A DNA stretch of 64,000 nucleotides, taken from the NCBI GenBank assembly GCA_030998225.1, contig JAPYXD010000738.1, forward strand, positions 930,001 through 994,000, read 5' to 3'. This stretch comes from Diplolepis rosae. Lineage: Eukaryota; Arthropoda; Insecta; Hymenoptera; Diplolepididae. Below, one piece after another: positions 48,723 through 62,400 of this stretch. Within the stretch, counting starts at the first letter, position 1. Each line of letters begins with the position of its first letter. Under the pieces are notes generated by a model that was not told the DNA's origin, ran no database searches, and was given only the letters and a program-made list of their open reading frames with translations. The position numbers were made by a program, and so were the translations under genes.

Positions 48723-51700
48723 CATGTATCGACTAAAGCCGACAACAAGAACTACTTAAAAATTAATTAATAAAAATTCATTTGTCGGAAGAAAGTCAAA
48801 ATGGGAAAAAACTGACCCGGTATTCGATGATTTTGAGTTAGACGGTAAATTCTCACCCAAAACAAGAAACTTGTGACATTTTTCACATGCCCTACCAGAA
48901 AGTCAATAACAAGCGCTACGTAAAGAGAATTATATAATGAAAATTCATTTGTAGGAAGACAGTCAAAATGGGAAAAACTGACCCGGAATTCGATGATTTT
49001 GAGTTAGACGTTAAATTCTCACCCAAAACTAGGAACTTGTGACATTTTTCAAATGCCCCACCTGAAAGACAATAAGAAGGGCTACTTAAAAAAAATTATT
49101 TAATAAAAATTCATTTGTCGGAAGAAAGTCAAAATGGGTAAAAACTGACCCGGATTTCGATGATTTTGAGTTAGACGCTAAAATCTCACCCAAAAATAGA
49201 AGCTTGTGACATTTTTCACATGTACCGCCCTAAAGACGATAACAAGAGCTACTTAAAAAAAACTATTTAATAAAATTTCATTCGTCGGAAGACAGTCAAA
49301 ATGGGCAAAAACTGACCCGGAATTCAATGATTTTGAGTTAGACTGTAAATTCTCACCCAAAACTAGAAACTTGTAACATTTTTCACATGCCCCACCTGAA
49401 AGACGATTACAAGGGCTACTTAAAGAGAATTATATAGTGAAAATTCATTTGTCGGTAGACAGTCAAAATGGGCAAAAACTGACCCTGAATTCGATAATTT
49501 TGAGTTAGACGGTAAATTCTCACCCAAAACAAGAAACTTGTGACATTTTTCACATGCCCTACCTGAAAGTCAATAACAAGGTCTACTTAAAGAGAATTAT
49601 ATAATGAAAATTCATTTGTCGGAAGACAGTCAAAATGGGCAAAAACTGACCCTGAATTCGATGATTTTGAGTTAGACGGTAAATTCTCACCCAAAACTAG
49701 GAACTTGTGACATTTTTCAAATGCCCCACCTGAAAGACAATAAGAAGGGCTACTTAAAAAAAATTATTTAATAAAAATTCATTTGTCGGAAGAAAGTCAA
49801 AATGGGTAAAAACTGACCCGAAATTCGATGATTTTGAGTTAGACTCTAAAATCTCACCCAAAGATAGAAACTCGTGACATTTTTCACATGTACCGCCCTA
49901 AAGACGATAACAAGAGCTACTTAAACATAATTATATAATTAAAATTCATTTGACGCAAGACAGTCAAAATGGGCAAAAACTGACCAGAAACTCGATGATT
50001 TTGAGATAGACGGTAAACTCTCACCCACGACTAGAAACTTGTGACATTTTTCACATACCCCACCTGAAAGACGAAAACAAGAGCTACTTAAAAAAAACTA
50101 CCTGATAAAAATCCATGTGTCGGAAGACATTCAAAATGGGTAAAAACTGATACGAAATTCGATGATTTTGAGTCAGATGGTAAACTCTCACCCAAAACTA
50201 GAAACTTGTGACATTTTTCACATGCCCCACCTGAAAGACAATAAGTAGGGCTACTTAAAAAAAACTATTTAATAAAAATTCATTTGACACAAGACAGTCA
50301 AAATGGGCAAAAACTGACCCTGAATTCGATGATTTTGAGTTAGACGCTAAAATCTCACCCAAAAATAGAAGCTTGTGACATTTTTCACATGTACCGGCCT
50401 AAAGACGATAACAAGAGCTACTTAAAAAAAACTATTTAATAAAAATTCATTTGACACAAGACAGTCAAAATGGGCAAAAACTGACCCTGAATTCGATGAT
50501 TTAGAGTTAGACGGTAAATTCTCACCCAAAACTAGAAACTTGTAACATTTTTCACATGCCCCACCTGAAAGACGATAACAAGGGCTACTTAAAGAGAATT
50601 ATATAGTGAAAATTCATTTGTCGGAAGACAGTCAAAATGGGCAAAAACTGACCGCGAATTCGATGATTTTGAGTTAGACGGTAAATTCTCACCGAAAACT
50701 AGAAATTTGTGACATTTTTTACATGTACTGCCCTAATGGCGATAACAAGAGCTACTTAAAAAGAATTATTTAATAAAACTTCATTCGTCGGAAGAATGAC
50801 AAAATGGGAAAAAACTGACCCGGAATTCGATGATTTTGAGTTAGACGGTAAACTCTCACCCAAAACTAGAAACTTGTGACATTTTTCACATGCCCCACCT
50901 GAAAGACGATAACAAGGGCTACTTAAAAAAAATTATTTAATAAAAATTCATTTGTCGGAAGAAAGTCAAAATGGGTAAAAACTGACCCGAAATTCGATGA
51001 TTTTGAGTTAGACGGTAAATTCTCACCCAAAACTAGAAACTTGTGTAATTTTTCACATGCCCTACCTGTAAGTCGATAACACGGGGTACTTAAAGAGAAT
51101 TATATAATGAAAATTCATTTGTTGGAAGACAGTCAAAATGGTTAAAAACTGACCCGAAATTCGATGATTTTGAGTTAGACGGTAAATTCTCACCCAAAAC
51201 TAGAAACTTGTGACATTTTTCACATGCCCGAACTGAAAGACAATAAGAAGGGCTAGTTAAAAAAAATTATTTAATAAAAATTCATTTGTCGGAAGAAAGT
51301 CAAAATGGGTAAAAACTGAACCGAAATTCGATGATTTTCAGTTAGACGCTAAAATCTCACCCAAAAATAGAAAGTTGTGACATTTTTCACATGTACCGCC
51401 CTAAAGACGATAACAAGATCTACTTCAAAGAAACTATTCAATAAAAATTCATTTGTCGGAAGAAAGTCAAAATGGATAAAAACTGACTCGAAATTCGATG
51501 ATTTTGAGTTCGACGCTAAAATCTTACCCAAAACTAGAAACTTGTGACATTTTTCACATGCCCCACCTGAAAGACGAAAACAAGAGCTACTTAAAAAAAA
51601 CTACCTGATAAAAATCCATGTCTCGGAAGACAGTGAAAATGGGTAAAAACTGACCCGAAATTCGATGATTTTCAGTTAGACTGTAAATTCTCACCCAGAA

Positions 51701-53060
51701 CTAGAAACTTGTGGCATTTTTCACATGCCCTACCTGAAAGACGATAACACGGGCTACTTAAAAAAAATTATTTAATAAAAATTCATTTGTAGGAAGAAAG
51801 TCAAAATGGGTAAAAACTGACCCGAAATTCGATGATTTTGAGTTAGACTCTAAAATCTCACCCAAAGATAGAAACTCGTGACATTTTTCACATGTACCGC
51901 CCTAAAGACGATAACAAGAGCTACTTAAAAAAAACTATTTAATAAAAATTCATTTGACGCAAGACAGTCAAAATGGGCAAAAACTGACCAGAAACTCGAT
52001 GATTTTGAGATAGACGGTAAACTCTCACCCACGACTAGAAACTTGTGACATTTTTCACATACCCCACCTGAAAGACGAAAACAAGAGCTACTTAAAAAAA
52101 ACTATTTAATAAAAATTCATTTGTCGGAAGAAAGTCAAAATGGGCAAAAACTGACCGCGAATTCGATGATTTTGAGTTAGACGGTAAATTCTCACCCAAA
52201 ACTAGAAACTTGTAACATTTTTCACATGCCCCACCTGAAAGACGATAACAAGGGCTACTTAAAGAGAATTATATAGTGAAAATTCATTTGTCGGTAGACA
52301 GTCAAAATGGGCAAAAACTGACCCTGAATTCGATAATTTTGAGTTAGACGGTAAATTCTCACCCAAAACAAGAAACTTGTGACATTTTTCACATGCCCTA
52401 CCTGAAAGTCAATAACAAGGGCTACTTAAAGAGAATTATATAATGAAAATTCATTTGTCGGAAGACAGTCAAAATGGGCAAAAACTGACCCTGAATTCGA
52501 TGATTTTGAGTTAGACGGTAAATTCTCACCCAAAACTAGGAACTTGTGACATTTTTCAAATGCCCCACCTGAAAGACAATAAGAAGGGCTACTTAAAAAA
52601 AATTATTTAATAAAAATTCATTTGTCGGAAGAAAGTCAAAATGGGTAAAAACTGACCCGAAATTCGATGATTTTGAGTTAGACTCTAAAATCTCACCCAA
52701 AGATAGAAACTCGTGACATTTTTCACATGTACCGCCCTAAAGACGATAACAAGAGCTACTTGAAAAAAACTAGTCAATAAAAATTAATGTGACGAAAGAC
52801 AGTCAAAATGGGCAAAAACTGCCCAGAAACTCGATGATTTTGAGATAGACGGTATACTCTCACCCACTACTAGAAACTTGTGACATTTTTCACATACCCC
52901 ACCTGAAAGACGAAAACATGGGCTACTTAAAAAAAAACTACTTGATAAAAATCCATGTGTCGGAAGACATTCAAAATGGGTAAAAACTGATACGAAATTC
53001 GATGATTTTGAGTCAGATGGTAAACTCTCACCCAAAACTAGAAACTTGTGGCATTTTTCA
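48723..53060 (+). repeat. 26-monomer HOR, copy 4 (4338 bp)
   Basis: Order V W S Q T R S Q D S Q T X T Z A B P C Q D T R S Q D. The third and fourth monomers are unfused here, adding one, while the middle Y-X-P-W-S-C stretch is replaced by S-Q-T-X-T, removing one. The Z-A-B-P-C-Q-D-T-R-S-Q-D tail matches copy 3 at 4336 bp (B at 47013 and 51349). Confidence 0.83.
51057..51730 (+). repeat. Z-A-B-P cassette (copy 4 of the HOR)
   Basis: Z near 51057, A near 51221, B at 51349-51531 and P near 51558, at a 4336-bp offset from copy 3. The preceding W and S/Q-fusion monomers are absent; a T-head monomer (about 50889) stands in their place. Confidence 0.75.
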
Positions 53061-54727
53061 CATGTATCGACTAAAGCCGACAACAAGAACTACTTAAAAA
53101 TTAATTAATAAAAATTAATTTGTCGGAAGAAAGTCAAAATGGGAAAAAACTGACCCGGTATTCGATGATTTTGAGTTAGACGGTAAATTCTCACCCAAAA
53201 CAAGAAACTTGTGACATTTTTCACATGCCCTACCAGAAAGTCAATAACAAGCGCTACGTAAAGAGAATTATATAATGAAAATTCATTTGTAGGAAGACAG
53301 TCAAAATGGGCAAAAACTGACCCTGAATTCGATGATTTTGAGTTAGACGGTAAATTCTCACCCAAAACTAGGAACTTGTGACATTTTTCAAATGCCCCAC
53401 CTGAAAGACAATAAGAAGGGCTACTTAAAAAAAATTATTTAATAAAAATTCATTTGTCGGAAGAAAGTCAAAATGGGTAAAAACTGACCCGGATTTCGAT
53501 GATTTTGAGTTAGACGCTAAAATCTCACCCAAAAATAGAAGCTTGTGACATTTTTCACATGTACCGCCCTAAAGACGATAACAAGAGCTACTTAAAAAAA
53601 ACTATTTAATAAAAATTCATTTGACACAAGACAGTCAAAATGGGCAAAAACTGACCCTGAATTCGATGATTTTGAGTTAGACGGTAAATTCTCACCCAAA
53701 ACTAGAAACTTGTAACATTTTTCACATGCCCCACCTGAAAGACGATAACAAGGGCTACTTAAAGAGAATTATATAGTGAAAATTCATTTGTCGGTAGACA
53801 GTCAAAATGGGCAAAAACTGACCCTGAATTCGATAATTTTGAGTTAGACGGTAAATTCTCACCCAAAACAAGAAACTTGTGACATTTTTCACATGCCCTA
53901 CCTGAAAGTCAATAACAAGGTCTACTTAAAGAGAATTATATAATGAAAATTCATTTGTCGGAAGACAGTCAAAATGGGCAAAAACTGACCCTGAATTCGA
54001 TGATTTTGAGTTAGACGGTAGATTCTCACCCAAAAGTAGGAACTTGTGACATTTTTCAAATGCCCCACCTGAAAGACAATAAGAAGGGCTACTTAAAAAA
54101 AATTATTTAATAAAAATTCATTTGTCGGAAGAAAGTCAAAATGGGTAAAAACTGACCCGAAATTCGATGATTTTGAGTTAGACTCTAAAATCTCACCCAA
54201 AGATAGAAACTCGTGACATTTTTCACATGTACCGCCCTAAAGACGATAACAAGAGCTACTTAAAAAAAACTATTTAATAAAAATTCATTTGACGCAAGAC
54301 AGTCAAAATGGGCAAAAACTGACCAGAAACTCGATGATTTTGAGATAGACGGTAAACTCTCACCCACGACTAGAAACTTGTGACATTTTTCACATACCCC
54401 ACCTGAAAGACGAAAACAAGAGCTACTTAAAAAAAACTACCTGATAAAAATCCATGTGTCGGAAGACCGTCAAAATGGGTAAAAACTGATACGAAATTCG
54501 ATGATTTTGAGTTAGATGGTAAACTCTCACCCAAAAATAGAAACTTGTGACATTTTTCACATGTACTGCCCTAAAGGCGATAACAAGAGTTACTTATAAA
54601 GAATTATTTAATGAAAATTCATTTGTCGGAGGAAAGTCAAAACGGGAATAAACTGACCCGGAATTCGATGATTTTGAGTTAGACGGTAAATTCTCACCCA
54701 AAACCAGAAACTTGTGGAATTTTTCAC
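53061..54727 (+). repeat. 26-monomer HOR, copy 5, broken after ten monomers
   Basis: V W S Q T R S Q D Y follows the HOR order. At about 54728 the expected X is replaced by a P monomer, and left-domain variants take over. The next V landmark is at 57569, 4508 bp (27 monomers) away, with the tatcgccct form rather than tatcgact. This is the right edge of the regular HOR block. Confidence 0.8.
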
Positions 54728-55395
54728 ATGCCCCACCTGAAAGACGAAAACAAGAGCTACTTAAAAAAAACTATTAATAAAAATTCATGTGTCGGAAGAC
54801 AGTCAAAATGGGAAAAAACTGACCCGGTATTTGATGATTTTGAGTTAGAGGGTAAATTCTCACCCAAAACTAGAAACTTTTGACATTTTTCACATGTACT
54901 GCACTAAAGGCGATAACAAGAGCTACTTAAAGAGAATTATATAGTGAAAATTCATTTGTCGGATGAAAGACAAAATGGGAATAAACTGACCCGGAATTCG
55001 ATGATTTTGAGTTAGACGGTAAATTCTCACCCAAAACCAGAAACTTGTGACATTTTTCACATGCCCCACCTGAAAGACTAAAACAAGAGCTACTTAAAAA
55101 AAACTATTAATAAAAATTCATGTGTCGGAAGACAGTCAAAATGGGAAAAAACTGACCCGGTATTTGATGATTTTGAGTTAGACGGTAAATTCTCACCCAA
55201 AACTAGAAACTTTTGACATTTTTCACATGTACTGCACTAAAGGCGATAACAAGAGCTACTTTAAAAAAAACTATTTAATAAAAATTCATTTTACGCAAGA
55301 CAGTCAAAATGGGCAAATACTGACCCGAAACTCGATGATTTTGAAAATAGACGGTAAACTCTCACCCAAAACTAGAAACTTGTGACACTTTTCAC
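54728..55395 (+). repeat. P-U dimer repeated twice (333-bp period)
   Basis: Heads P 54728, U 54895, P 55061 (gactaaaacaag) and U 55228. The first U keeps only its head and continues with an atatagtg (T-type) body; the second has the full U body (ctacttt, gcaaatactg, ttgaaaatagacgg). It lies just right of the broken HOR copy. Confidence 0.72.
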
Positions 55396-58300
55396 ATGCC
55401 CCACCTGAAAGACGAAAACAAGAGCTACTTAAAAAAAACTATTTAATAAAAATTCATTTGACGCAAGACAGTCAAAATGGGCAAAAACTTACCCGAAACT
55501 CGATGACTTTGAGATAGACGTTAAACTCTCACCCAAAAATAGAAACTTGTGACATTTTTCACATGCCCCACCTGAAAGACGATAACAAGAGCTACTTAAA
55601 AAAACATCTTTAATAAAAATTCATTTGTCGCAAGAAAGTCAAAATGGGAAAAAACTGACCCGGTATTCGATGATTTTGAGTTAGACGGTAAATTCTCACC
55701 CAAAACAAGAAACTTGTGACATTTTTCACATGCCCTACCTGAAAGTCAATAACAAGGGCTACTTAAAGAGAATTATATAATGAAAATTCATTTGTCGGAA
55801 GACAGTCAAAATGGGCAAAAACTGACCCTGAATTCGATGATTTTGAGTTAGCCGTTAAATTCACACCCAAAACTAGAAACTTGTGACATTTTTCACATGC
55901 CCCACCTGAAAGACAATAAGAAGGGCTACTTAAAAAAAATTATTTAATAAAAATTCATTTGTCGGAAGAAAGTCAAAATGGGTAAAAACTGACCCGAAAT
56001 TCGATGATTTTGAGTTAGACTCTAAAATCTCACCCAAAGATAGAAACTTGTGACATTTTTCACATGTACCGCCCTAAAGACGATATCAAGAGCTACTTAA
56101 AATAAACTATTTAATAAAAATTCATTTGACGCAAGACAGTCAAAATGGGCAAAAACTGACCCGAAACTCGATGATTTTGAGATAGACGGTAAACTCTCAC
56201 CCAAAACTAGAAACTTGTGACATTTTTCACATGCCCCACCTGAAAGACGAAAACAAGAGCTACTTAAAAAAAACTATTTAATAAAAATTCATTTGACGCA
56301 AGACAGTCAAAATGGGCAAAAACTTACCCGAAACTCGATGACTTTGAGATAGACGTTAAACTCTCACCCAAAACTAGAAACTTGTGACATATTTCACATG
56401 CCCCACCTGAAAGACGAAAACAAGAGCTACTTAAAAAAAACTATTAATAAAAATTCATGTGTCGGAAGACAGTCAAAATGGGAAAAAACTGACCCGGTAT
56501 TTGATGATTCTGAGTTAGACGGTAAATTCTCACCCAAAACTAGGAACTTGTGACATTTTTCAAATGCCCCACCTGAAAGACGATAACAAGGGCTACTTAA
56601 AGAGAATTATATAGTGAAAATTCATTTGTCGGTAGACAGTCAAAATGGGCAAAAACTGACCAGAAACTCGATGATTTTGAGATAGACGGTAAACTCTCAC
56701 CCACGACTAGAAACTTGTGACATTTTTCACATACCCCACCTGAAAGACGAAAACAAGAGCTACTTAAAAAAAACTATTTAATAAAAATTCATTTGACACA
56801 AGACAGTCAAAATGGGCAAAAACTGACCCTGAATTCGATGATCTTGAGTTAGACGGTAAATTCTCACCAAAAACTAGAAACTTGTAACATTTTTCACATG
56901 CCCCACCTGAAAGACGATAACAAGGGCTACTTAAAGAGAATTATATAGTGAAAATTCATTTGTCGGTAGACAGTCAAAATGGGCAAAAACTAAAACCGGA
57001 ATTCGATATTTTTGAGTTAGACGGTAAATTCTCACCCAAAACTAGAAACTTGTGACATTTTTCACATGCCCTACCTGAAAGTCAATAACAAGGGCTACTT
57101 AAGGAGAATTATATAATGAAAATTCATTTGTCGGAAGACAGTCAAAATGGGCAAAAACTGACCCTGAATTCGATGATTTTGAGTTAGACGGTAAATTCTC
57201 ACCCAAAACTAGGAACTTGTGACATTTTTCAAATGCCCCACCTGAAAGACAATAAGAAGGGCTACTTAAAAAAAATTATTTAATAAAAATTCATTTGTCG
57301 GAAGAAAGTCAAAATGGGAAAAAACTGACCCGGAATTCGATAATTTTGAGTTAGACGGTAAATTCTCACCCAAAACTAGAAACTTTTTGACATTTTTCAC
57401 ATGTACTGCACTAAAGGCGATAACAAGAGCTACTTTAAAAAAAACTATTTAATAAAAATTCATTTTACGCAAGACAGTCAAAATGGGCAAATACTGACCC
57501 GAAACTCGATGATTTTGAAAATAGACGGTAAACTCTCACCCAAAACTAGAAACTTGTGGCATTTTTCACATGTATCGCCCTAAAGCCGACAACAAGAACT
57601 ACTTAAAAATTAATTAATAAAAATTCATTTGTCGGAAGAAAGTCAAAATGGGTAAAAACTGACCCGAAATTCGATGATTTTGAGTTAGACGGTAAATTCT
57701 CACCCAAAACCAGAAACTTGTGGAATTTTTCACATGCCCTACCTAAAAGTCAATAACAAGGGCTACTTAAAGAGAATTATATAATGAAAATTCATTTGTC
57801 GGAAGACAGTCAAAATGGGCAAAAACTGACCGCGAATTCGATGATTTTGAGTTAGACGGTAAATTCTCACCGAAAACTAGAAATTTGTGACATTTTTTAC
57901 ATGTACTGCCCTAATGGCGATAACAAGAGCTACTTAAAAAGAATTATTTAATAAAAATTCATTCGTCGGAAGAATGACAAAATGGGAAAAAAGTGACCCG
58001 GAATTCGATGATTTTGAGTTAGATGGTAAACTCTCACCCAAAACAAGAAACTTGTGACATTTTTCACATGCCCCACCTGAAAGACGAAAACAAGAGCTAC
58101 TTAAAAAAAACTATTAATAAAAATTCATGTGGCGGAAGACAGTCAAAATGGGCAAAAACTGACCGCGAATTCGATGATTTTGAGTTAGACGGTAAATTCT
58201 CACCGAAAACTAGAAATTTGTGACATTTTTTACATGTACTGCCCTAATGGCGATAACAAGAGCTACTTAAAAAGAATTATTTAATAAAAATTCATTCGTC

Positions 58301-58399
58301 GGAAGAATGACAAAATGGGAAAAAACTGACCCGGAATTCGATGATTTTGAGTTAGACTGTAAATTCTCACCCAAAACTAGAAACTTGTGGCATTTTTCA

Positions 58400-58905
58400 C
58401 ATGCCCTACCTGAAAGACGATAACACGGTCTACTTAAAAAAAATTATTTAATAAAAATTCATTTGTCGGAAGAAAGTCAAAATGGGTAAAAACTGACCCG
58501 AAATTCGATGATTTTGAGTTAGACGGTAAATTCTCACCCAAAACTAGAAACTTGTGTAATTTTTCACATGCCCTACCTGTAAGTCGATAACAAGGAGTAC
58601 TTAAAGAGAATTATATAATGAAAATTCATTTGTTGGAAGACAGTCAAAATGGGTAAAAACTGACCCGAAATTCGATGATTTTGAGTTAGACGGTAAATTC
58701 TCACCCAAAACTAGAAACTTGTGACATTTTTCACATGCCCGACCTGAAAGACAATAAGAAGGGCTACTTAAAAAAAATTATTTAATAAAAATTCATTTGT
58801 CGGAAGAAAGTCAAAATGGGTAAAAACTTACCCGAAATTCGATGATTTTCAGTTAGACTGTAAATTCTCACCCAGAACTTGAAACTCGTGACATTTTTCA
58901 CATGT
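58400..58905 (+). repeat. Degenerate C-Z-A cassette without B
   Basis: C near 58400 (acacggtctac), Z near 58568 (acaaggagtactt) and A-like near 58737 (cccgacctg head but gggctactt). The next monomer has the Q head instead of B, so the cassette is cut, probably by exchange within the A or B monomer. Confidence 0.65.
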
Positions 58906-61900
58906 ACCGCCCTAAAGACGATAACAAGAGCTACTTAAAAAAAACTATTTAATAAAAATTCATTTGACGCAAGACAGTCAAAATGGGCAAAAACTGACCA
59001 GAAACTCGATGATTTTGAGATAGACGGTAAACTCTCACCCAAAACTAGAAACTTGTGACACTTTTCACATGCCCCACCTGAAAGACGAAAACAAGAGCTA
59101 CTTAAAAAAAACTATTTAATAAAAATTCATTTGACGCAAGACAGTCAAAATGGGCAAAAACTGACCCTGAATTCGATGATTTTGAGTTAGACGGTAAATT
59201 CTCACCCAAAACAAGAAACTTGTGACATTTTTCACATGCCCTACCTGAAAGTCAATAACAAGGGCTACTTAAAGAGAATTATATAATGAAAATTCATTTG
59301 TCGGAAGACAGTCAAAATGGGCAAAAACTGACCATGAATTCGATGATTTTGAGTTAGACGGTAAATTCTCACCCAAAACTAGGAACTTGTGACATTTTTC
59401 AAATGCCCCACCTGAAAGACAATAAGAAGGGCTACTTAAAAAAATTATTTAATAAAAATTCATTTGTCGGAAGAAAGTCAAAATGGGTAAAAACTGACCC
59501 GGAATTCGATGATTTTGAGTTAGACTCTAAAATCTCACCCAAAGATAGAAACTCGTGACATTTTTCACATGTACCGCCCTAAAGACGATAACAAGAACTA
59601 CTTAAAAAAAAACTATTTAATAAAAATTCATTTGACGCAAGACAGTCAAAATGGGCAAAAACTGACCAGAAACTCGATGATTTTGAGATAGACGGTAAAC
59701 TCTCACCCACGACTAGAAACTTGTGACATTTTTCACATACCCCACCTGAAAGACGAAAACAAGAGCTACTTAAAAAAACTACCTGATAAAAATCCATGTG
59801 TCGGAAGACCGTCAAAATGGGTAAAAACTGATACGAAATTCGATGATTTTGAGTTAGATGGTAAACTCTCACCCAAAACTAGAAACTTGTGGCATTTTTC
59901 ACATGTATCGCCTAAAGCCGACAACAAGAACTACTTAAAAAATTAATTAATAAAAATTCATTTGTCGGAAGAAAGTCAAAATGGGAAAAACTGACCCGGT
60001 ATTCGATGATTTTGAGTTAGACGGTAAATTCGCACCCAAAACAAGAAACTTGTGACATTTTTCACATGCCCTACCAGAAAAGTCAATAACAAGCGCTACG
60101 TAAAGAGAATTATATAATGAAAATTCATTTGTAGGAAGACAGTCAAAATGGGCAAAAACTGACCCTGAATTCGATGATTTTGAGTTAGACGGTAAATTCT
60201 CACCCAAAACTAGGAACTTGTGACATTTTTCAAATGCCCCACCTGAAAGACAATAAGAAGGGCTACTTAAAAAAAATTATTTAATAAAAATTCATTTGTC
60301 GGAAGAAAGGACAAATGGGGAAAAACTGACCCCGATTTCGATGGTTTTGAGTTAGACGCTAAAATCTCACCCAAAAATAGAAGCTTGTGACATTTTTCAC
60401 ATGTACCGCCCTAAAGACGATAACAAGAGCTACTTAAAAAAAACTATTTAATAAAAATTCATTTGACACAAGACAGTCAAAATGGGCAAAAACTGACCCT
60501 GAATTCGATGATTTTGAGTTAGACGGTAAATTCTCACCCAAAACTAGAAACTTGTAACATTTTTCACATGCCCCACCTGAAAGACGATAACAAGGGCTAC
60601 TTAAAGAGAATTATATAGTGAAAATTCATTTGTCGGTAGACAGTCAAAATGGGCAAAAACTGACCCTGAATTCGATAATTTTGAGTTAGACGGTAAATTC
60701 TCACCCAAAACAAGAAACTTGTGACATTTTTCACATGCCCTACCTGAAAGTCAATAACAAGGGCTACTTAAAGAGAATTATATAATGAAAATTCATTTGT
60801 CGGAAGACAGTCAAAATGGGCAAAAACTGACCCTGAATTCGATGATTTTGAGTTAGACGGTAAATTCTCACCCAAAACTAGGAACTTGTGACATTTTTCA
60901 AATGCCCCACCTGAAAGACAATAAGAAGGGCTACTCAAAAAAAATTATTTAATAAAAATTCATTTTTCGGAAGAAAGTCAAAATGGGTAAAAACTGACCC
61001 GAAATTCGATGATTTTGAGTTAGACTCTAAAATCTCACCCAAAGATAGAAACTCGTGACATTTTTCACATGTACCGCCCTAAAGACGATAACAAGAGCTA
61101 CTTAAAAAAAACTATTTAATAAAAATTCATTTGACGCAAGACAGCCAAAATGGGCAAAAACTGACCAGAAACTCGATGATTTTGAGATAGACGGTAAACT
61201 CTCACCCACGACTAGAAACTTGTGACATTTTTCACATACCCCACCTGAAAGACGAAAACAAGAGCTACTTAAAAAAAAACTACCTGATAAAAATCCATGT
61301 GTCGGAAGACCGTCAAAATGGGTAAAAACTGATACGAAATTCGATGATTTTGAGTTAGATGGTAAACTCTCACCCAAAAATAGAAACTTGTGACATTTTT
61401 CACATGTACTGCCCTAAAGGCGATAACAAGAGTTACTTATAAAGAATTATTTAATGAAAATTCATTTGTCGGAGGAAAGTCAAAACGGGAATAAACTGAC
61501 CCGGAATTCGATGATTTTGATTTAGACTGTAAATTCTCACCCAAAACCAGAAACTTGTGGAATTTTTCACATGCCCTACCTAAAAGTCAATAACAAGGGC
61601 TACTTAAAGAGAATTATATAATGAAAATTCATTTGTCGGAAGACAGTCAAAATGGGCAAAAACTGACCCTGAATTCGATGATTTTGAGTTAGCCGTTAAA
61701 TTCTCACCCAAAACTAGAAACTTGTGACATTTTTCACATGCCCCACCTGAAAGACAATAAGAAGGGCTACTTAAAAAAAATTATTTAATAAAAAATCATT
61801 TGTCGGAAGAAAGTCAAAATGGGTAAAAACTGACCAGAAATTCGATGATTTTGAGTTAGACTCTAAAATCTCACCCAAAGATAGAAACTTGTGACATTTT

Positions 61901-62400
61901 TCACATGTACCGCCCTAAAGACGATATCAAGAGCTACTTAAAATAAACTATTTAATAAAAATTCATTTGACGCAAGACAGTCAAAATGGGCAAAAACTGA
62001 CCCGAAACTCGATGATTTTGAGATAGACGGTAAACTCTCACCCAAAACTAGAAACTTGTGACATTTTTCACATGCCCCACCTGAAAGACGAAAACAAGAG
62101 CTACTTAAAAAAAACTATTTAATAAAAATTCATTTGACGCAAGACAGTCAAAATGGGCAAAAACTTACCCGAAACTCGATGACTTTGAGATAGACGTTAA
62201 ACTCTCACCCAAAACTAGAAACTTGTGACATATTTCACATGCCCCACCTGAAAGACGAAAACAAGAGCTACTTAAAAAAAACTATTAATAAAAATTCATG
62301 TGTCGGAAGACAGTCAAAATGGGAAAAAACTGACCCGGTATTTGATGATTCTGAGTTAGACGGTAAATTCTCACCCAAAACTAGAAACTTGTAACATTTT

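Larger units (their letters stand above)
54728..62400 (+). repeat. Right domain: left-end variants return
   Basis: gacgatatcaagagc monomers (about 56085 and 61925) and acatatttcacatg monomers (about 56391 and 62228) reappear here after about 45 kb without the gatatc form. The run S, Q(gatatc), P, P(acatattt) near 55.9-56.5 and 61.7-62.4 kb matches the run near 8.8-9.5 kb. A partial HOR-like V W S Q T R S Q D Y run lies at 59.9-61.5 kb and R'-X at 57.7-58.0 kb. Confidence 0.72.
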
